A stretch of 7,510 nt of DNA from CAYPEK01 sp964409645 (GCA_964409645.1 CAYPEK010000159.1:1-7510); one strand, 5' to 3'; shown: positions 1-6,593, counted from the first letter of the stretch. A program made the numbers and translations. The notes: generated from the sequence alone by a model not told the origin.

Positions 1-1004
1 GAACCCGACAACCTTGACGGCGAAGGCACTTCATCGTGTGATGGGCCAAGGTCGTAGGTTAAAGATGCGACGACGGAGTCTCCCGAAAAACTTTGCAATA
101 CTTTCAAACCCGGAGATGAGTAATGCAGGCCTTTTTCGCCAAGCTTTGTCAGTCGGTGATTTTCCGTAAAACATACATCGGCGTTTTTTAGAATGTATTC
201 AGGATCGATGCCGTAAATGGTTTTTACAGGAAGATATGGGAAATGAGGCGCCGAAACGGTAAAGAGCGAATCCGGGTCGGACTCATAAACGGCGGTTTTT
301 ATATCAGCCATAAACGCAGTAACGACGGATGCGCGCCATTCAATGTATTTTTTTACCGGCAAATTGTTTAATGCAACTTTGACTGGGATTGATGCTGATC
401 TGTTTGTCTGATCGTGGCTGTTTTTATTAAACAGCTTTCGGCATCGTTCACAACAACATCCGATATTTCCGATGAAATGATCTTTGACGAGTGAAGGGGC
501 TGCGCCAAAGTGTACGGAATCTATGAATACGCCTGAAGCGCCTATGGAGACAGCTTCTTTACATACATCCACGACGTTCGACTTCCACTCCTCGCTTGTC
601 AGGCATGAACAGCGCCTGACTTTACTATTGGAGACGTAAATGGGTTTACCATTTGGCAATAGCGCAGGGAAGTCTGTTTTTTTGTATGTTCCCAGACTCA
701 TATAAGAGCCGATCGTGATGAGCGCCAAGGTTTCGATGCCGTATTCTGAAGCTGCGTTATTGAAATTGGCAAACGCCTCTCTTTGATCGTTTGCAATTTC
801 AGGCGGGAAGCCCAGAAAGAACGGAAAAATAACATAATTCGTATTTATGTCCGCGAGGGATTCGAGAACATGTTTTGAGGCATAGTTTGCAAAAATTTCT
901 TCGTTTACGGGAAATGGAGAATGCGCGTCCTTGATTATCCCGAGTGCATTCGGGCCGGACGCGTAATAAGAAACTCTGAATTCATTCGCATCGATTTTTG
1001 CCAT
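1..1004 (-). CDS. TIM-barrel glycoside-hydrolase-like protein (GHL6/GH42-like), C-terminus beyond window
   Basis: This is the N-terminal 334 codons of a gene reading leftward off the window; no stop is reached. The start is the ATG at 1002-1004. The protein has no signal peptide and so is probably cytoplasmic. It looks like the (beta/alpha)8 part of hypothetical glycosyl hydrolases related to GHL6/GH42. Visible signs are a strand ending in GVFIDSVHFG (residues 158-167, Asp162), followed by a cysteine cluster GCCCERCRKLF (182-192), then YGID (264-267) and ADVCFTEN (275-282, Glu281), which sits where such families carry a barrel-end acidic residue. A second cysteine pair, C132 and C134, lies just before the helix leading to the Asp162 strand. 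The Cys-x-x-Cys-x-x-x-Phe pattern is common in these proteins and suggests a structural metal site. Substrate is unknown. The gene is transcribed divergently from the GH2-like gene. The fold class is moderately certain; the exact family and activity are inferred. Confidence 0.7.
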   Translation of the reverse strand, partial: MAKIDANEFRVSYYASGPNALGIIKDAHSPFPVNEEIFANYASKHVLESLADINTNYVIFPFFLGFPPEIANDQREAFANFNNAASEYGIETLALITIGSYMSLGTYKKTDFPALLPNGKPIYVSNSKVRRCSCLTSEEWKSNVVDVCKEAVSIGASGVFIDSVHFGAAPSLVKDHFIGNIGCCCERCRKLFNKNSHDQTNRSASIPVKVALNNLPVKKYIEWRASVVTAFMADIKTAVYESDPDSLFTVSAPHFPYLPVKTIYGIDPEYILKNADVCFTENHRLTKLGEKGLHYSSPGLKVLQSFSGDSVVASLTYDLGPSHDEVPSPSRLSG

Positions 1005-1012
1005 ACGGATTG

Positions 1013-1040
1013 ATTATAGCAACATGAATGGGATGGGCAA
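1013..1040 (-). promoter_or_regulatory. Sigma70-like promoter of the leftward glycosidase-like gene
   Basis: Read on the minus strand, a perfect -10 hexamer TATAAT (1018-1013) lies 16 nt after TTGCCC (1040-1035), which matches the -35 consensus at 4 of 6 positions. Transcription would begin near 1006, only one or two bases before the ATG at 1004. The message would be practically leaderless, in keeping with the absence of a Shine-Dalgarno sequence. Predicted from sequence only. Confidence 0.55.
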
Positions 1041-1045
1041 CAGAA

Positions 1046-1074
1046 TTGGTGTTTAGCCGGGTATCTGCTAAAAT
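1046..1074 (+). promoter_or_regulatory. Extended -10 promoter of the GH2-like membrane gene
   Basis: TTGGTG (1046-1051) and TAAAAT (1069-1074) are separated by 17 nt, and a TG one base upstream of the -10 (1066-1067) makes it an extended -10 element. The predicted start is near 1081, giving a leader of about 18 nt before the ATG at 1099. The -35 box lies only 5 bp from the -35 of the divergent promoter, so a single bound regulator could affect both genes. Confidence 0.5.
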
Positions 1075-1098
1075 TTATCTGTATTGTTTGATTTAGTA

Positions 1099-3420
1099 AT
1101 GAAGATAAAAATACTTGCGACATCGTTGTTTTTAATCCTGTCGGCGGCGCTCCTGTATTTTAAATATGAAATTCTGATTTTCCTTTCTCCTTTGATAGTT
1201 GTATCGGTAATAAAAATATTCAGAGCTGAAAAATTGGATGTGGAAGAGCTGGCGAATATTAAATACAACCCGGCTCTCGACAGAAAAGCGAATCGCATTT
1301 ATCTGGATGGAGAGTGGGAATTATCGTGGAGAGGAAGTGAAAAGTTTTCGATAAAAGCGCCGTCGGATTTGGAGACAGTGGAAGGTATGGGGTCTCTGAG
1401 TGTTGTCAGATACCGGAAAAGTATCCGCCTGCCTGTGTTCAGCAGAAAAAAAGTGTATTTGTGCGGCAACGGGTTCGGCGGTTCGGGAACGATATATGTA
1501 AACCATGAAAAGCTTGCAGGGGATATATTCGGTTATTTTCCTTACGAAATTGAAGTGCCAGATTCGTGCATGAACGGCGAGGAAATAGAGATTATTTTTG
1601 AAATAGATCGTTTTAAGAGCGGACTTGCGCCGGGTATGGCCGAAGGGCTTGCTCCGCCGTATGGCGCGGGCTTGTTCAGGGATGTTTACATCGATATCAG
1701 GGACAGCATCTGGTTTTCGGGGGCGTATCTGCGGGAGCATGAAGGCGAGTTGCGCGCTGAGATTAAAATGGAAGGCGGCTGTGGAGATTTTCCGATTGCT
1801 GTGACGGTAAATATTGAGTCGATTGACTCAAAAGAATCGATATTCAGTGGTAATCAGGTGACGCCGGGTTTTGAAGGGAACGTAACTGTTTGTTTCAAAC
1901 TTCCGAAAGAGTGCATTAAGGAGTGGAGTTGCGATTCGCCGAATATGTACACTATTGCTGTGACGGCAATTTCCGGAGAGCTTCGCGTAACTGATAGCTT
2001 TGTTTCGGGTTTTTCGAAAGTTGGTTTTGAAAACGGGAACATTAATGTAAACGGCGAAAATGTTTTTCTGAAAGGGCTGATGCGAAGCGAGCACTATTCA
2101 CCGTACGGCGCGGCGGTTCCGAGGTGGGCGGCAAAGAAGGACGTGCAGTCGGTAAAGGAAATAGGTTTGAATCTCATACATTGTGAAGGGTACCCGCCGC
2201 ACCCTGATTTCATGAAGGAGTGCGACTTGGCGGGAGTTTACTGGACGGCGGACATTCCTGTAAGATGGCTTGCTGAATATGCTGATGAGAGACAATTGGA
2301 GGGGCGAATCAAGGAATGTGTCGAGTCTGCTCTTCAGCACCCGTCATTTTTGTTTTTTACTATGGATGGTGATTTGCCTGATAAGTTAAGAAATTTCAAA
2401 CCGGCCGACAGAGTGCATTTATACAGTGGAAAATTTAACGGATCGGAAGATGAAGGCAAACTCGGTATTGTGAAGCTCGATGTCGATTTATATCGAATGG
2501 ATTTACTCGACAACATTATCGATGGTGTAACGGAAAGTAAGGCGAATTATGTCATCTGTGATTATATGGATACGGGAGGGGGCAGGGAGGAAAGGCGTTC
2601 GAGGGAGTTGAGAAAAGCGGTGTTCGATCTGAGATTGCTAAAGACAACGGACGAAAACCGGTGGGGAGCAGTGGTGATCGGCAGATTATTTACATGGGGA
2701 TTCAGACAAGGGGTTTTGTCTATAAACAGATCGAAGAAATCGTCATCCGACAATATTCGTGAGTATATGAAAACGAAAGAAGTTGTGGAGCCGGATTTTA
2801 AGGAATACCCGGTCCAACTTCCGTTGCGAATAGTACCTTTAATAGCTCTTTTTGCTTTGTTTTCCTTGATAATGTTTCAGATGTCCGGAAAATTGTTTTT
2901 TACCGATTCGAAGCTGTTTGTTTATTTTCAACCGTATATGTTTATGTGTGCCTTCGGCATCCTGATGATGCCTGTTTCAACATTTTCACTGCCGTTATTG
3001 TTTGAGTGGAAAAGGGGCTGGCTTCCCGGAATAGCTCACAAGCTGAAGTATCGAACCATGTATGATTTATACAATCGCCATTGGCTAAGAATCCTGATTG
3101 TTTTTTTTATCAATCTATATTTTTTGTATGCCGGCATATACATTGTTGCTAAAATGCAAAATGAAGCTTTTGCTCAGGTTATTCCGGCACTGTTCATGTC
3201 CATGGTGTTTGATTCAGTCTTATTGGTGTTTTTGTTTTATCCGGTGGAGCAGGTCATGGTGGTATTATCTGCCGCGCTGTTTGGTGGTTTTTTTCTCTGC
3301 GGCCATATAAAACCCGAGTCGGCGGCTGTTTTCGAAGCGATCAGGTGGGTGCCTTGGATAACTATCGTTCTGATTTTCAAAAAGAAAGATTTGTTCAAAA
3401 GGCAAATATATCGGCGATGA
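1099..3420 (+). CDS. Membrane-anchored GH2-like protein with C-terminal multi-helix domain
   Basis: The protein has 773 residues from ATG 1099; an in-frame TTG at 1084 would add five, but neither start has a clear Shine-Dalgarno. Residues 5-21 and 24-41 form two hydrophobic helices. Then comes a GH2-type sugar-binding beta-sandwich (YLDGEW 68-73, GLFRDVYID 191-199), an Ig-like segment, and a TIM-barrel-like region opening with NVFLKGLMRSEHYSPYG (321-337). In GH2 enzymes the acid/base Glu follows HPS...W-S-x-x-N; here the equivalent stretch is HPSFLFFTMDGD (414-425), giving Gly-Asp in place of Asn-Glu. The nucleophile region reads YVICDYMD (484-491), with Asp488 where Glu is expected. From about 578 to 760 there are some six membrane helices. 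Both glutamates appear replaced, so beta-glycosidase activity is doubtful; binding, sensing or a different reaction is possible. Positive residues after helix 2 (R42, K45) suggest the GH2-like part faces the cytoplasm. The GH2 relationship is well supported; the role is unknown. Confidence 0.75.
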   Translation: MKIKILATSLFLILSAALLYFKYEILIFLSPLIVVSVIKIFRAEKLDVEELANIKYNPALDRKANRIYLDGEWELSWRGSEKFSIKAPSDLETVEGMGSLSVVRYRKSIRLPVFSRKKVYLCGNGFGGSGTIYVNHEKLAGDIFGYFPYEIEVPDSCMNGEEIEIIFEIDRFKSGLAPGMAEGLAPPYGAGLFRDVYIDIRDSIWFSGAYLREHEGELRAEIKMEGGCGDFPIAVTVNIESIDSKESIFSGNQVTPGFEGNVTVCFKLPKECIKEWSCDSPNMYTIAVTAISGELRVTDSFVSGFSKVGFENGNINVNGENVFLKGLMRSEHYSPYGAAVPRWAAKKDVQSVKEIGLNLIHCEGYPPHPDFMKECDLAGVYWTADIPVRWLAEYADERQLEGRIKECVESALQHPSFLFFTMDGDLPDKLRNFKPADRVHLYSGKFNGSEDEGKLGIVKLDVDLYRMDLLDNIIDGVTESKANYVICDYMDTGGGREERRSRELRKAVFDLRLLKTTDENRWGAVVIGRLFTWGFRQGVLSINRSKKSSSDNIREYMKTKEVVEPDFKEYPVQLPLRIVPLIALFALFSLIMFQMSGKLFFTDSKLFVYFQPYMFMCAFGILMMPVSTFSLPLLFEWKRGWLPGIAHKLKYRTMYDLYNRHWLRILIVFFINLYFLYAGIYIVAKMQNEAFAQVIPALFMSMVFDSVLLVFLFYPVEQVMVVLSAALFGGFFLCGHIKPESAAVFEAIRWVPWITIVLIFKKKDLFKRQIYRR

Positions 3421-3446
3421 CGAACTGCTGTATGGGTGGTGTATTA

Positions 3447-3474
3447 TTGCAATTAAAGGTGAAAAGTATAAAAT
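3447..3474 (+). promoter_or_regulatory. Candidate promoter of the aldolase operon
   Basis: TTGCAA (3447-3452) and TAAAAT (3469-3474, 5 of 6 consensus) are 16 nt apart. Transcription would start near 3481, leaving a leader of about 65 nt before the ATG at 3546. No intrinsic terminator separates it from the upstream GH2-like gene, so read-through is also possible. Confidence 0.4.
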
Positions 3475-3504
3475 CAGTGGAAATAAACTGTTGGGAGGCA
3501 GAAT

Positions 3505-3530
3505 AGGGGTACGCAGAGCCGGGGTTCCCT
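3505..3530 (+). other. Small hairpin in the aldolase leader
   Basis: AGGG (3505-3508) can pair with CCCT (3527-3530), extendable by one G-T pair, around a GC-rich interior. It lies 15 nt before the start codon and has no U-tract, so it is not an intrinsic terminator. It could influence ribosome access, but the stem is only four or five pairs and may be fortuitous. Confidence 0.2.
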
Positions 3531-3545
3531 TACGAAAAGATTAAG

Positions 3546-4466
3546 ATGCGAAAGAAAAGCACACAAAAAGACAGGTTTCATGGTATTGTTCCGCCGCTGG
3601 TGACTCCGTTGAAGACGCCCGAAAAGCTCGATCAGGCAGGCCTGAGAAGGTTGATTCGGCACGTTGTTGACAATGGGGTTCACGGAGTTTTCATACTTGG
3701 TTCAACAGGCGAATTCCCTTCATTGACTCAGAAAGCGAAAGAAGAGCTGATAGAAGTTACAGTCGATGAAGTGGCTGGTAAAGTTCCGGTGTATGTTGGG
3801 ATTGGGGACCCTAATTTTACGCAAGTGATAAAGAATGCGAAATTTGTCAGCAAAGCGGGCGCGGATGTGCTGGTTTGCCAGCCGCCGTTTTATTATCCGC
3901 TCGGAGATGATGAGCTGGTAATATTCTACGAAAGGCTTTCGGAGCGCGTCGATCTGCCGCTGATTCTGTACAACATTCCCACACTTACAAAGGTCAGCCT
4001 GTCGCACGATGTCATAGCGAAGGTGAGTCGCAATGAACGGATAATAGGTTTGAAGGACAGTCAGGGAGACATGAGTTATCTCCAGAGTATGCTTCAGTAC
4101 TTCAAGGATCGCGAAGATTTCAGGATATTCATCGGAGTCGAGACATTGATTGCCGAGTGTGTATTGTTTCATGCGGTAGGCGCGATTCCCGGCGGTGCGA
4201 ATGTCGCTCCGGAATTATTCGTTAAACTGTACGACGCCGCGAAGGCGAGAGACTTTAAGAAAATCGACAAACTCCAATCTCAGGTGGTTAAGCTCAGCAG
4301 CATATACAGGCACGGCCGATACTGGAGTTCATATTTGAAGGGGCTGAAAGCGTCGCTGTCGATTATGGGGATATGCAGCGATACCATGACGGAAACGTTC
4401 GACAGCTTCAGATATGGAGAGATGAAGGACATTAAGCGTGAGCTTAAAGAGCTCGGCGTAATATAA
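3546..4466 (+). CDS. DHDPS/N-acetylneuraminate lyase superfamily aldolase (DapA-like)
   Basis: This 306-residue protein has the usual length of the class I pyruvate-dependent aldolase/synthase superfamily, a (beta/alpha)8 barrel enzyme of the cytoplasm. The signatures are clear: GSTGE (52-56), the LYNIP tyrosine (Tyr142) and the Schiff-base lysine in GLKDS (Lys170), with the 28-residue Tyr-to-Lys spacing of DapA. The stretch after Tyr142 reads NIPTLTKVSL, whereas genuine dihydrodipicolinate synthases have an Arg two residues after the Pro (the N-V-P-G-R-T pattern), which binds the substrate carboxylate. Its absence argues against lysine biosynthesis and for a sugar-acid or keto-acid aldolase, such as a neuraminate lyase or ketodeoxygluconate aldolase relative. 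The start at ATG 3546 gives a 10-residue basic extension before the conserved FHGIVPPLVTP. It heads an operon with the alpha/beta hydrolase 17 bp downstream. Family is certain; substrate is not. Confidence 0.93.
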   Translation: MRKKSTQKDRFHGIVPPLVTPLKTPEKLDQAGLRRLIRHVVDNGVHGVFILGSTGEFPSLTQKAKEELIEVTVDEVAGKVPVYVGIGDPNFTQVIKNAKFVSKAGADVLVCQPPFYYPLGDDELVIFYERLSERVDLPLILYNIPTLTKVSLSHDVIAKVSRNERIIGLKDSQGDMSYLQSMLQYFKDREDFRIFIGVETLIAECVLFHAVGAIPGGANVAPELFVKLYDAAKARDFKKIDKLQSQVVKLSSIYRHGRYWSSYLKGLKASLSIMGICSDTMTETFDSFRYGEMKDIKRELKELGVI

Positions 4467-4483
4467 AATATATCTGTTGTTTT

Positions 4484-5341
4484 ATGGAAACAAGTGAAAT
4501 GCACGGATTGAAGTCTCGTATGGTCCGGATACCTGACGGTGAGTTGCCGTCCGGTGCGGCCGGAGTTCATGTTGTTGAAAAGGGAAAAGGCCCTGATACG
4601 ATAGTGTTCGTTCACGGACTTGGCGCCGATCACTACGAATTTATTCATCAGATGAGATATTTCGGAAACAGGTACAGGTGTATCGCGTTCGATCACCGCG
4701 GGCACGGCCGCAGTCCTTCGACGCCGAACATGGGCATCGAAAGATCCGTCTGGGACTTGCACGAAATAGTTAACTCTTACGGGCTCGATAAATTCATCCT
4801 GATGGGACACTCGCTCGGCACGATGGTTGCGTTTGACTACGCCGCGCGTTTCGGCGAAAGAATAGAAAAATTGATAATTGTGTCGGGAACACCGGCGATA
4901 CGAGAGAGTGTCGTGACATACGCCGGACTTAGGTTTCTGCCGAAAATAGGAACTGTTCTTAATGACAAACAGAGACGTTTACTCGGCAAGCTTGTGGCGT
5001 ATAATGTTGGGACTTTCGGATTCAGAACTTCGCCGGATGTTCTGAGGCATTTCCTCGGCGGCGATCCGTACTCGTTTACGGAAAAGTATTTCTCCGCGAT
5101 ACTGAAATATATGGCAGACATAGCGGATTTTGACTGTCGCGAGAGATTGGTGAGAATCACGGCGCCGACTCTGATAGTTCACGGCGCGCTGGACTTGGGG
5201 ATATACGCGCATACGTCGCTGACATCGGCCACGAAAATACGGGGTTCGGAGCTATATATATTCCCCGCCTGCGGGCATTCGCCCAATATTGAATCGCCCG
5301 GCAACTTCAACCGGGTCGTGGAGAAATTCATAACGAGGTGA
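4484..5341 (+). CDS. Alpha/beta hydrolase
   Basis: This is a 285-residue soluble alpha/beta-hydrolase-fold protein. All core elements are visible: the oxyanion-hole motif FVHGLG (42-47), DHRGHGRS (70-77), the nucleophile elbow GHSLG (108-112) with Ser110, the acid Asp237 in HGALD (233-237), and the catalytic His265 in ACGHSPNIESP (262-272). A cap domain spans roughly 140-215. There is no signal peptide, so it acts in the cytoplasm as an esterase, lipase-like, C-C hydrolase or similar enzyme; the substrate cannot be read from sequence. The start is uncertain: ATG 4484 has no Shine-Dalgarno, while ATG 4499 (Met6) has only a weak GGAA nine bases upstream; either keeps the whole domain. It lies 17 bp after the aldolase and its last codons contain the ribosome-binding site of the LapA-domain gene, so the three genes are probably one transcript. 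Confidence 0.93.
   Translation: METSEMHGLKSRMVRIPDGELPSGAAGVHVVEKGKGPDTIVFVHGLGADHYEFIHQMRYFGNRYRCIAFDHRGHGRSPSTPNMGIERSVWDLHEIVNSYGLDKFILMGHSLGTMVAFDYAARFGERIEKLIIVSGTPAIRESVVTYAGLRFLPKIGTVLNDKQRRLLGKLVAYNVGTFGFRTSPDVLRHFLGGDPYSFTEKYFSAILKYMADIADFDCRERLVRITAPTLIVHGALDLGIYAHTSLTSATKIRGSELYIFPACGHSPNIESPGNFNRVVEKFITR
5335..5340 (+). promoter_or_regulatory. Strong Shine-Dalgarno coupling LapA-domain gene to the hydrolase
   Basis: GAGGTG (5335-5340) is the best ribosome-binding site in the window and lies four bases before the ATG at 5345. It overlaps the last codons and stop (5339-5341) of the hydrolase gene, a typical arrangement for translational coupling, and it fixes the start of the downstream gene. 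Confidence 0.8.
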
Positions 5342-5344
5342 AAT

Positions 5345-5671
5345 ATGAACAAAATCTATTTCATAATTTCGATGATAATCCTCGCCGGCATTGCGGTTTT
5401 TGCAATGATAAATACCGACATCGTAACGGTTCATCTGTTCTGGATAACCGACATCAAGGCTTCCGTGGCGGTTATTATCATCTGCTCGGTGGTTTTGGGC
5501 GCGCTGCTCATGTCGTTGATCGATCTCGGACGGCACATACGGGTGTGGCAGGAAGTTAAAAAATTGAAGTCGAGCCTGAAGACTGCCGAGGAAGAGTTGA
5601 AAGCATTAAGATCGAGTGCGGGCAAGCCTGCTGTTGCTCAAGATGCCGACTCCGCTCCTAAACAGCCGTGA
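5345..5671 (+). CDS. LapA-domain (DUF1049) inner-membrane protein
   Basis: This 108-residue protein matches the lipopolysaccharide assembly protein A domain in layout. There is a first membrane helix at 4-22, the conserved loop INTDIVTVHLFW (22-33), a second helix at 39-60, then a cytoplasmic charged helix likely to form a coiled coil (about 66-90, rich in Lys, Glu and Leu), and a short Ala/Pro/Gln-rich tail. In Enterobacteria the LapA/LapB proteins tune LpxC turnover and so lipopolysaccharide synthesis; many distant bacteria have LapA-domain proteins of unknown role, and no lapB partner is visible here. It is the last gene of the operon; its ribosome-binding site lies within the end of the hydrolase gene. 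Its co-transcription with an aldolase and a hydrolase is probably organisational rather than functional. The family call is firm; a role in lipopolysaccharide control is inference. Confidence 0.85.
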   Translation: MNKIYFIISMIILAGIAVFAMINTDIVTVHLFWITDIKASVAVIIICSVVLGALLMSLIDLGRHIRVWQEVKKLKSSLKTAEEELKALRSSAGKPAVAQDADSAPKQP

Positions 5672-5742
5672 TTCCCGGCTGAAAACGGGCAATACATACT
5701 ACAAAATAATCAACAACGCATAGATGCTTTAGCAATTGACAC

Positions 5743-5771
5743 TTGATTTTATCGGTTAAGCGTGTTATTCC
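5743..5771 (+). promoter_or_regulatory. Weak candidate promoter of the YciO-type gene
   Basis: TTGATT (5743-5748) and TATTCC (5766-5771) are 17 nt apart, with TG one base before the -10. The -10 matches consensus at only three positions. A start near 5778 would give a 24-nt leader. The perfect TTGACA at 5736-5741 overlaps the region but lacks a -10 at proper spacing. Confidence 0.25.
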
Positions 5772-5801
5772 GTTCTATGTGTTACGAATCGGGGTGCATC
5801 A

Positions 5802-6437
5802 ATGGCTGTTATTCTCGACATTAATCAGAAAGTGCCCGACGCAAGGCTTATTCGCAAAGCTGTAAACGCTTTGAATAACGATAAACTTATTGCTTATCCA
5901 ACGGACACCGTATATGGGTTGGGTGCGAGTCTCTTCAGCAAAAAGGCGATCGAGAAAATATACATGCTGAAGCCTCATAAAAAGAAAAAGCCTCTTACTT
6001 TTGTATGTTCGGATTTAAAAGACATAAGCAGATACGCGGTTGTGTCCGACGAGGCTTACAGAATAATGAAAAAACTCGCGCCGGGACCTTTCACATTTAT
6101 ATTGAACGCGACCCGCGAAGTTCCGCGCCTCGTGATGACACAGAGAAAAACCGTTGGAATAAGAATCCCTGATAACAATATATGTCAGGCGATTATAGGA
6201 GAACTCGGTCATCCGATAATCAGCACGACGGTGATGTCGCAGGATCGGGAATATATCGACGATCCCGATCTGATAATGGAACAGCTCGGGCACGCGCTCG
6301 AATATGTGATCGACGGCGGCACGCTGCCGTATGAGCTTTCAACGGTGATCGACCTCACTGACGATGATAACCTCAAGATAATCAGAGAAGGAAAAGGTTA
6401 TTCAAAAATCGCGGTCGATTCTTACATCAATACATAA
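5802..6437 (+). CDS. Sua5/YciO/YrdC family protein, YciO type
   Basis: This 211-residue cytoplasmic protein belongs to the YrdC-like superfamily, whose TsaC/Sua5 members make threonylcarbamoyl-AMP for the tRNA t6A37 modification. The nucleotide-binding signature PTDTVYGLG (33-41) is clear, as are PGPFTFIL (94-101), TVGIRIPD (117-124) and the C-terminal STVIDLTDD and REGKG. Length and these last motifs follow YciO rather than TsaC. Two TsaC hallmarks are altered: the K-x-R motif reads K-P-H (57-59), and the S-x-N motif reads STT (141-143). YciO proteins are reported to have weak or uncertain threonylcarbamoyl-AMP activity, so this may not be the cell's main t6A enzyme. The start at ATG 5802 is supported by GGGGTG (5791-5796). 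The gene stands apart from its neighbours by 130 and 156 bp, so it is probably its own transcription unit. Confidence 0.9.
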   Translation: MAVILDINQKVPDARLIRKAVNALNNDKLIAYPTDTVYGLGASLFSKKAIEKIYMLKPHKKKKPLTFVCSDLKDISRYAVVSDEAYRIMKKLAPGPFTFILNATREVPRLVMTQRKTVGIRIPDNNICQAIIGELGHPIISTTVMSQDREYIDDPDLIMEQLGHALEYVIDGGTLPYELSTVIDLTDDDNLKIIREGKGYSKIAVDSYINT

Positions 6438-6485
6438 AACGATAGTTCGCAAAACAGTTATTTAGGCATTTTATTCTCTATAGCG

Positions 6486-6500
6486 TTGCATTTACTGCAA
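6486..6500. repeat. Palindrome TTGCA-N5-TGCAA, possible operator
   Basis: Two perfect 5-bp arms, TTGCA (6486-6490) and TGCAA (6496-6500), flank TTTAC. The 15-bp palindrome ends 18 bp before the -35 of the candidate promoter for the amylase-like gene, a position typical of an activator site. Dimeric sugar-responsive regulators bind sites of this size, but no regulator gene is visible and short palindromes arise by chance. Confidence 0.3.
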
Positions 6501-6518
6501 GCGGCACGGTTCTTACGG

Positions 6519-6547
6519 TTGATTTGCGATTACCCGCATGTTAAGAT
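6519..6547 (+). promoter_or_regulatory. Candidate extended -10 promoter of the amylase-like gene
   Basis: TTGATT (6519-6524) and TAAGAT (6542-6547) are 17 nt apart, with TG at 6539-6540 providing an extended -10. Transcription would start near 6553, giving a 41-nt leader before the GTG at 6594. Confidence 0.4.
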
Positions 6548-6593
6548 TTCTCGAATGATTTTTGAGTAATTGGCATACGAAGGGAAATCGCCA

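Noticed and set aside
1321..1740. Minus-strand open frame of 139 codons inside the GH2-like gene
   Set aside because: It is a shadow of the GH2 sugar-binding domain on the other strand, and its translation has no recognisable domain.
3505..3535. Resemblance to part of a c-di-GMP-I riboswitch (ACGCAGAGCC and GGGGTT pieces)
   Set aside because: The required upstream GCAAACC element and its GNRA-capped helix are missing, and the two similar pieces overlap rather than lying in the correct order.
3720..4172. Minus-strand open frame of 150 codons inside the aldolase gene
   Set aside because: It lies wholly antisense to a gene with clear catalytic motifs, and its translation shows no family features.
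4280..4810. Minus-strand open frame of 176 codons across the aldolase-hydrolase junction
   Set aside because: It is antisense to two well-supported genes and to their junction, and its translation resembles no known protein.
5664..5690. Possible terminator after the LapA-domain gene (AGCCG-N7-CGGCT or CCCG-N8-CGGG)
   Set aside because: The stems are four or five pairs, mutually exclusive, and no T-run follows, so neither qualifies as an intrinsic terminator.
5718..5727. Short palindrome GCAT-AG-ATGC
   Set aside because: Four-base arms are expected by chance and there is no second copy or promoter in a suitable position.
5736..5741. Perfect TTGACA -35 box
   Set aside because: No -10-like hexamer lies 15-19 nt downstream, so it is not called as a promoter by itself.
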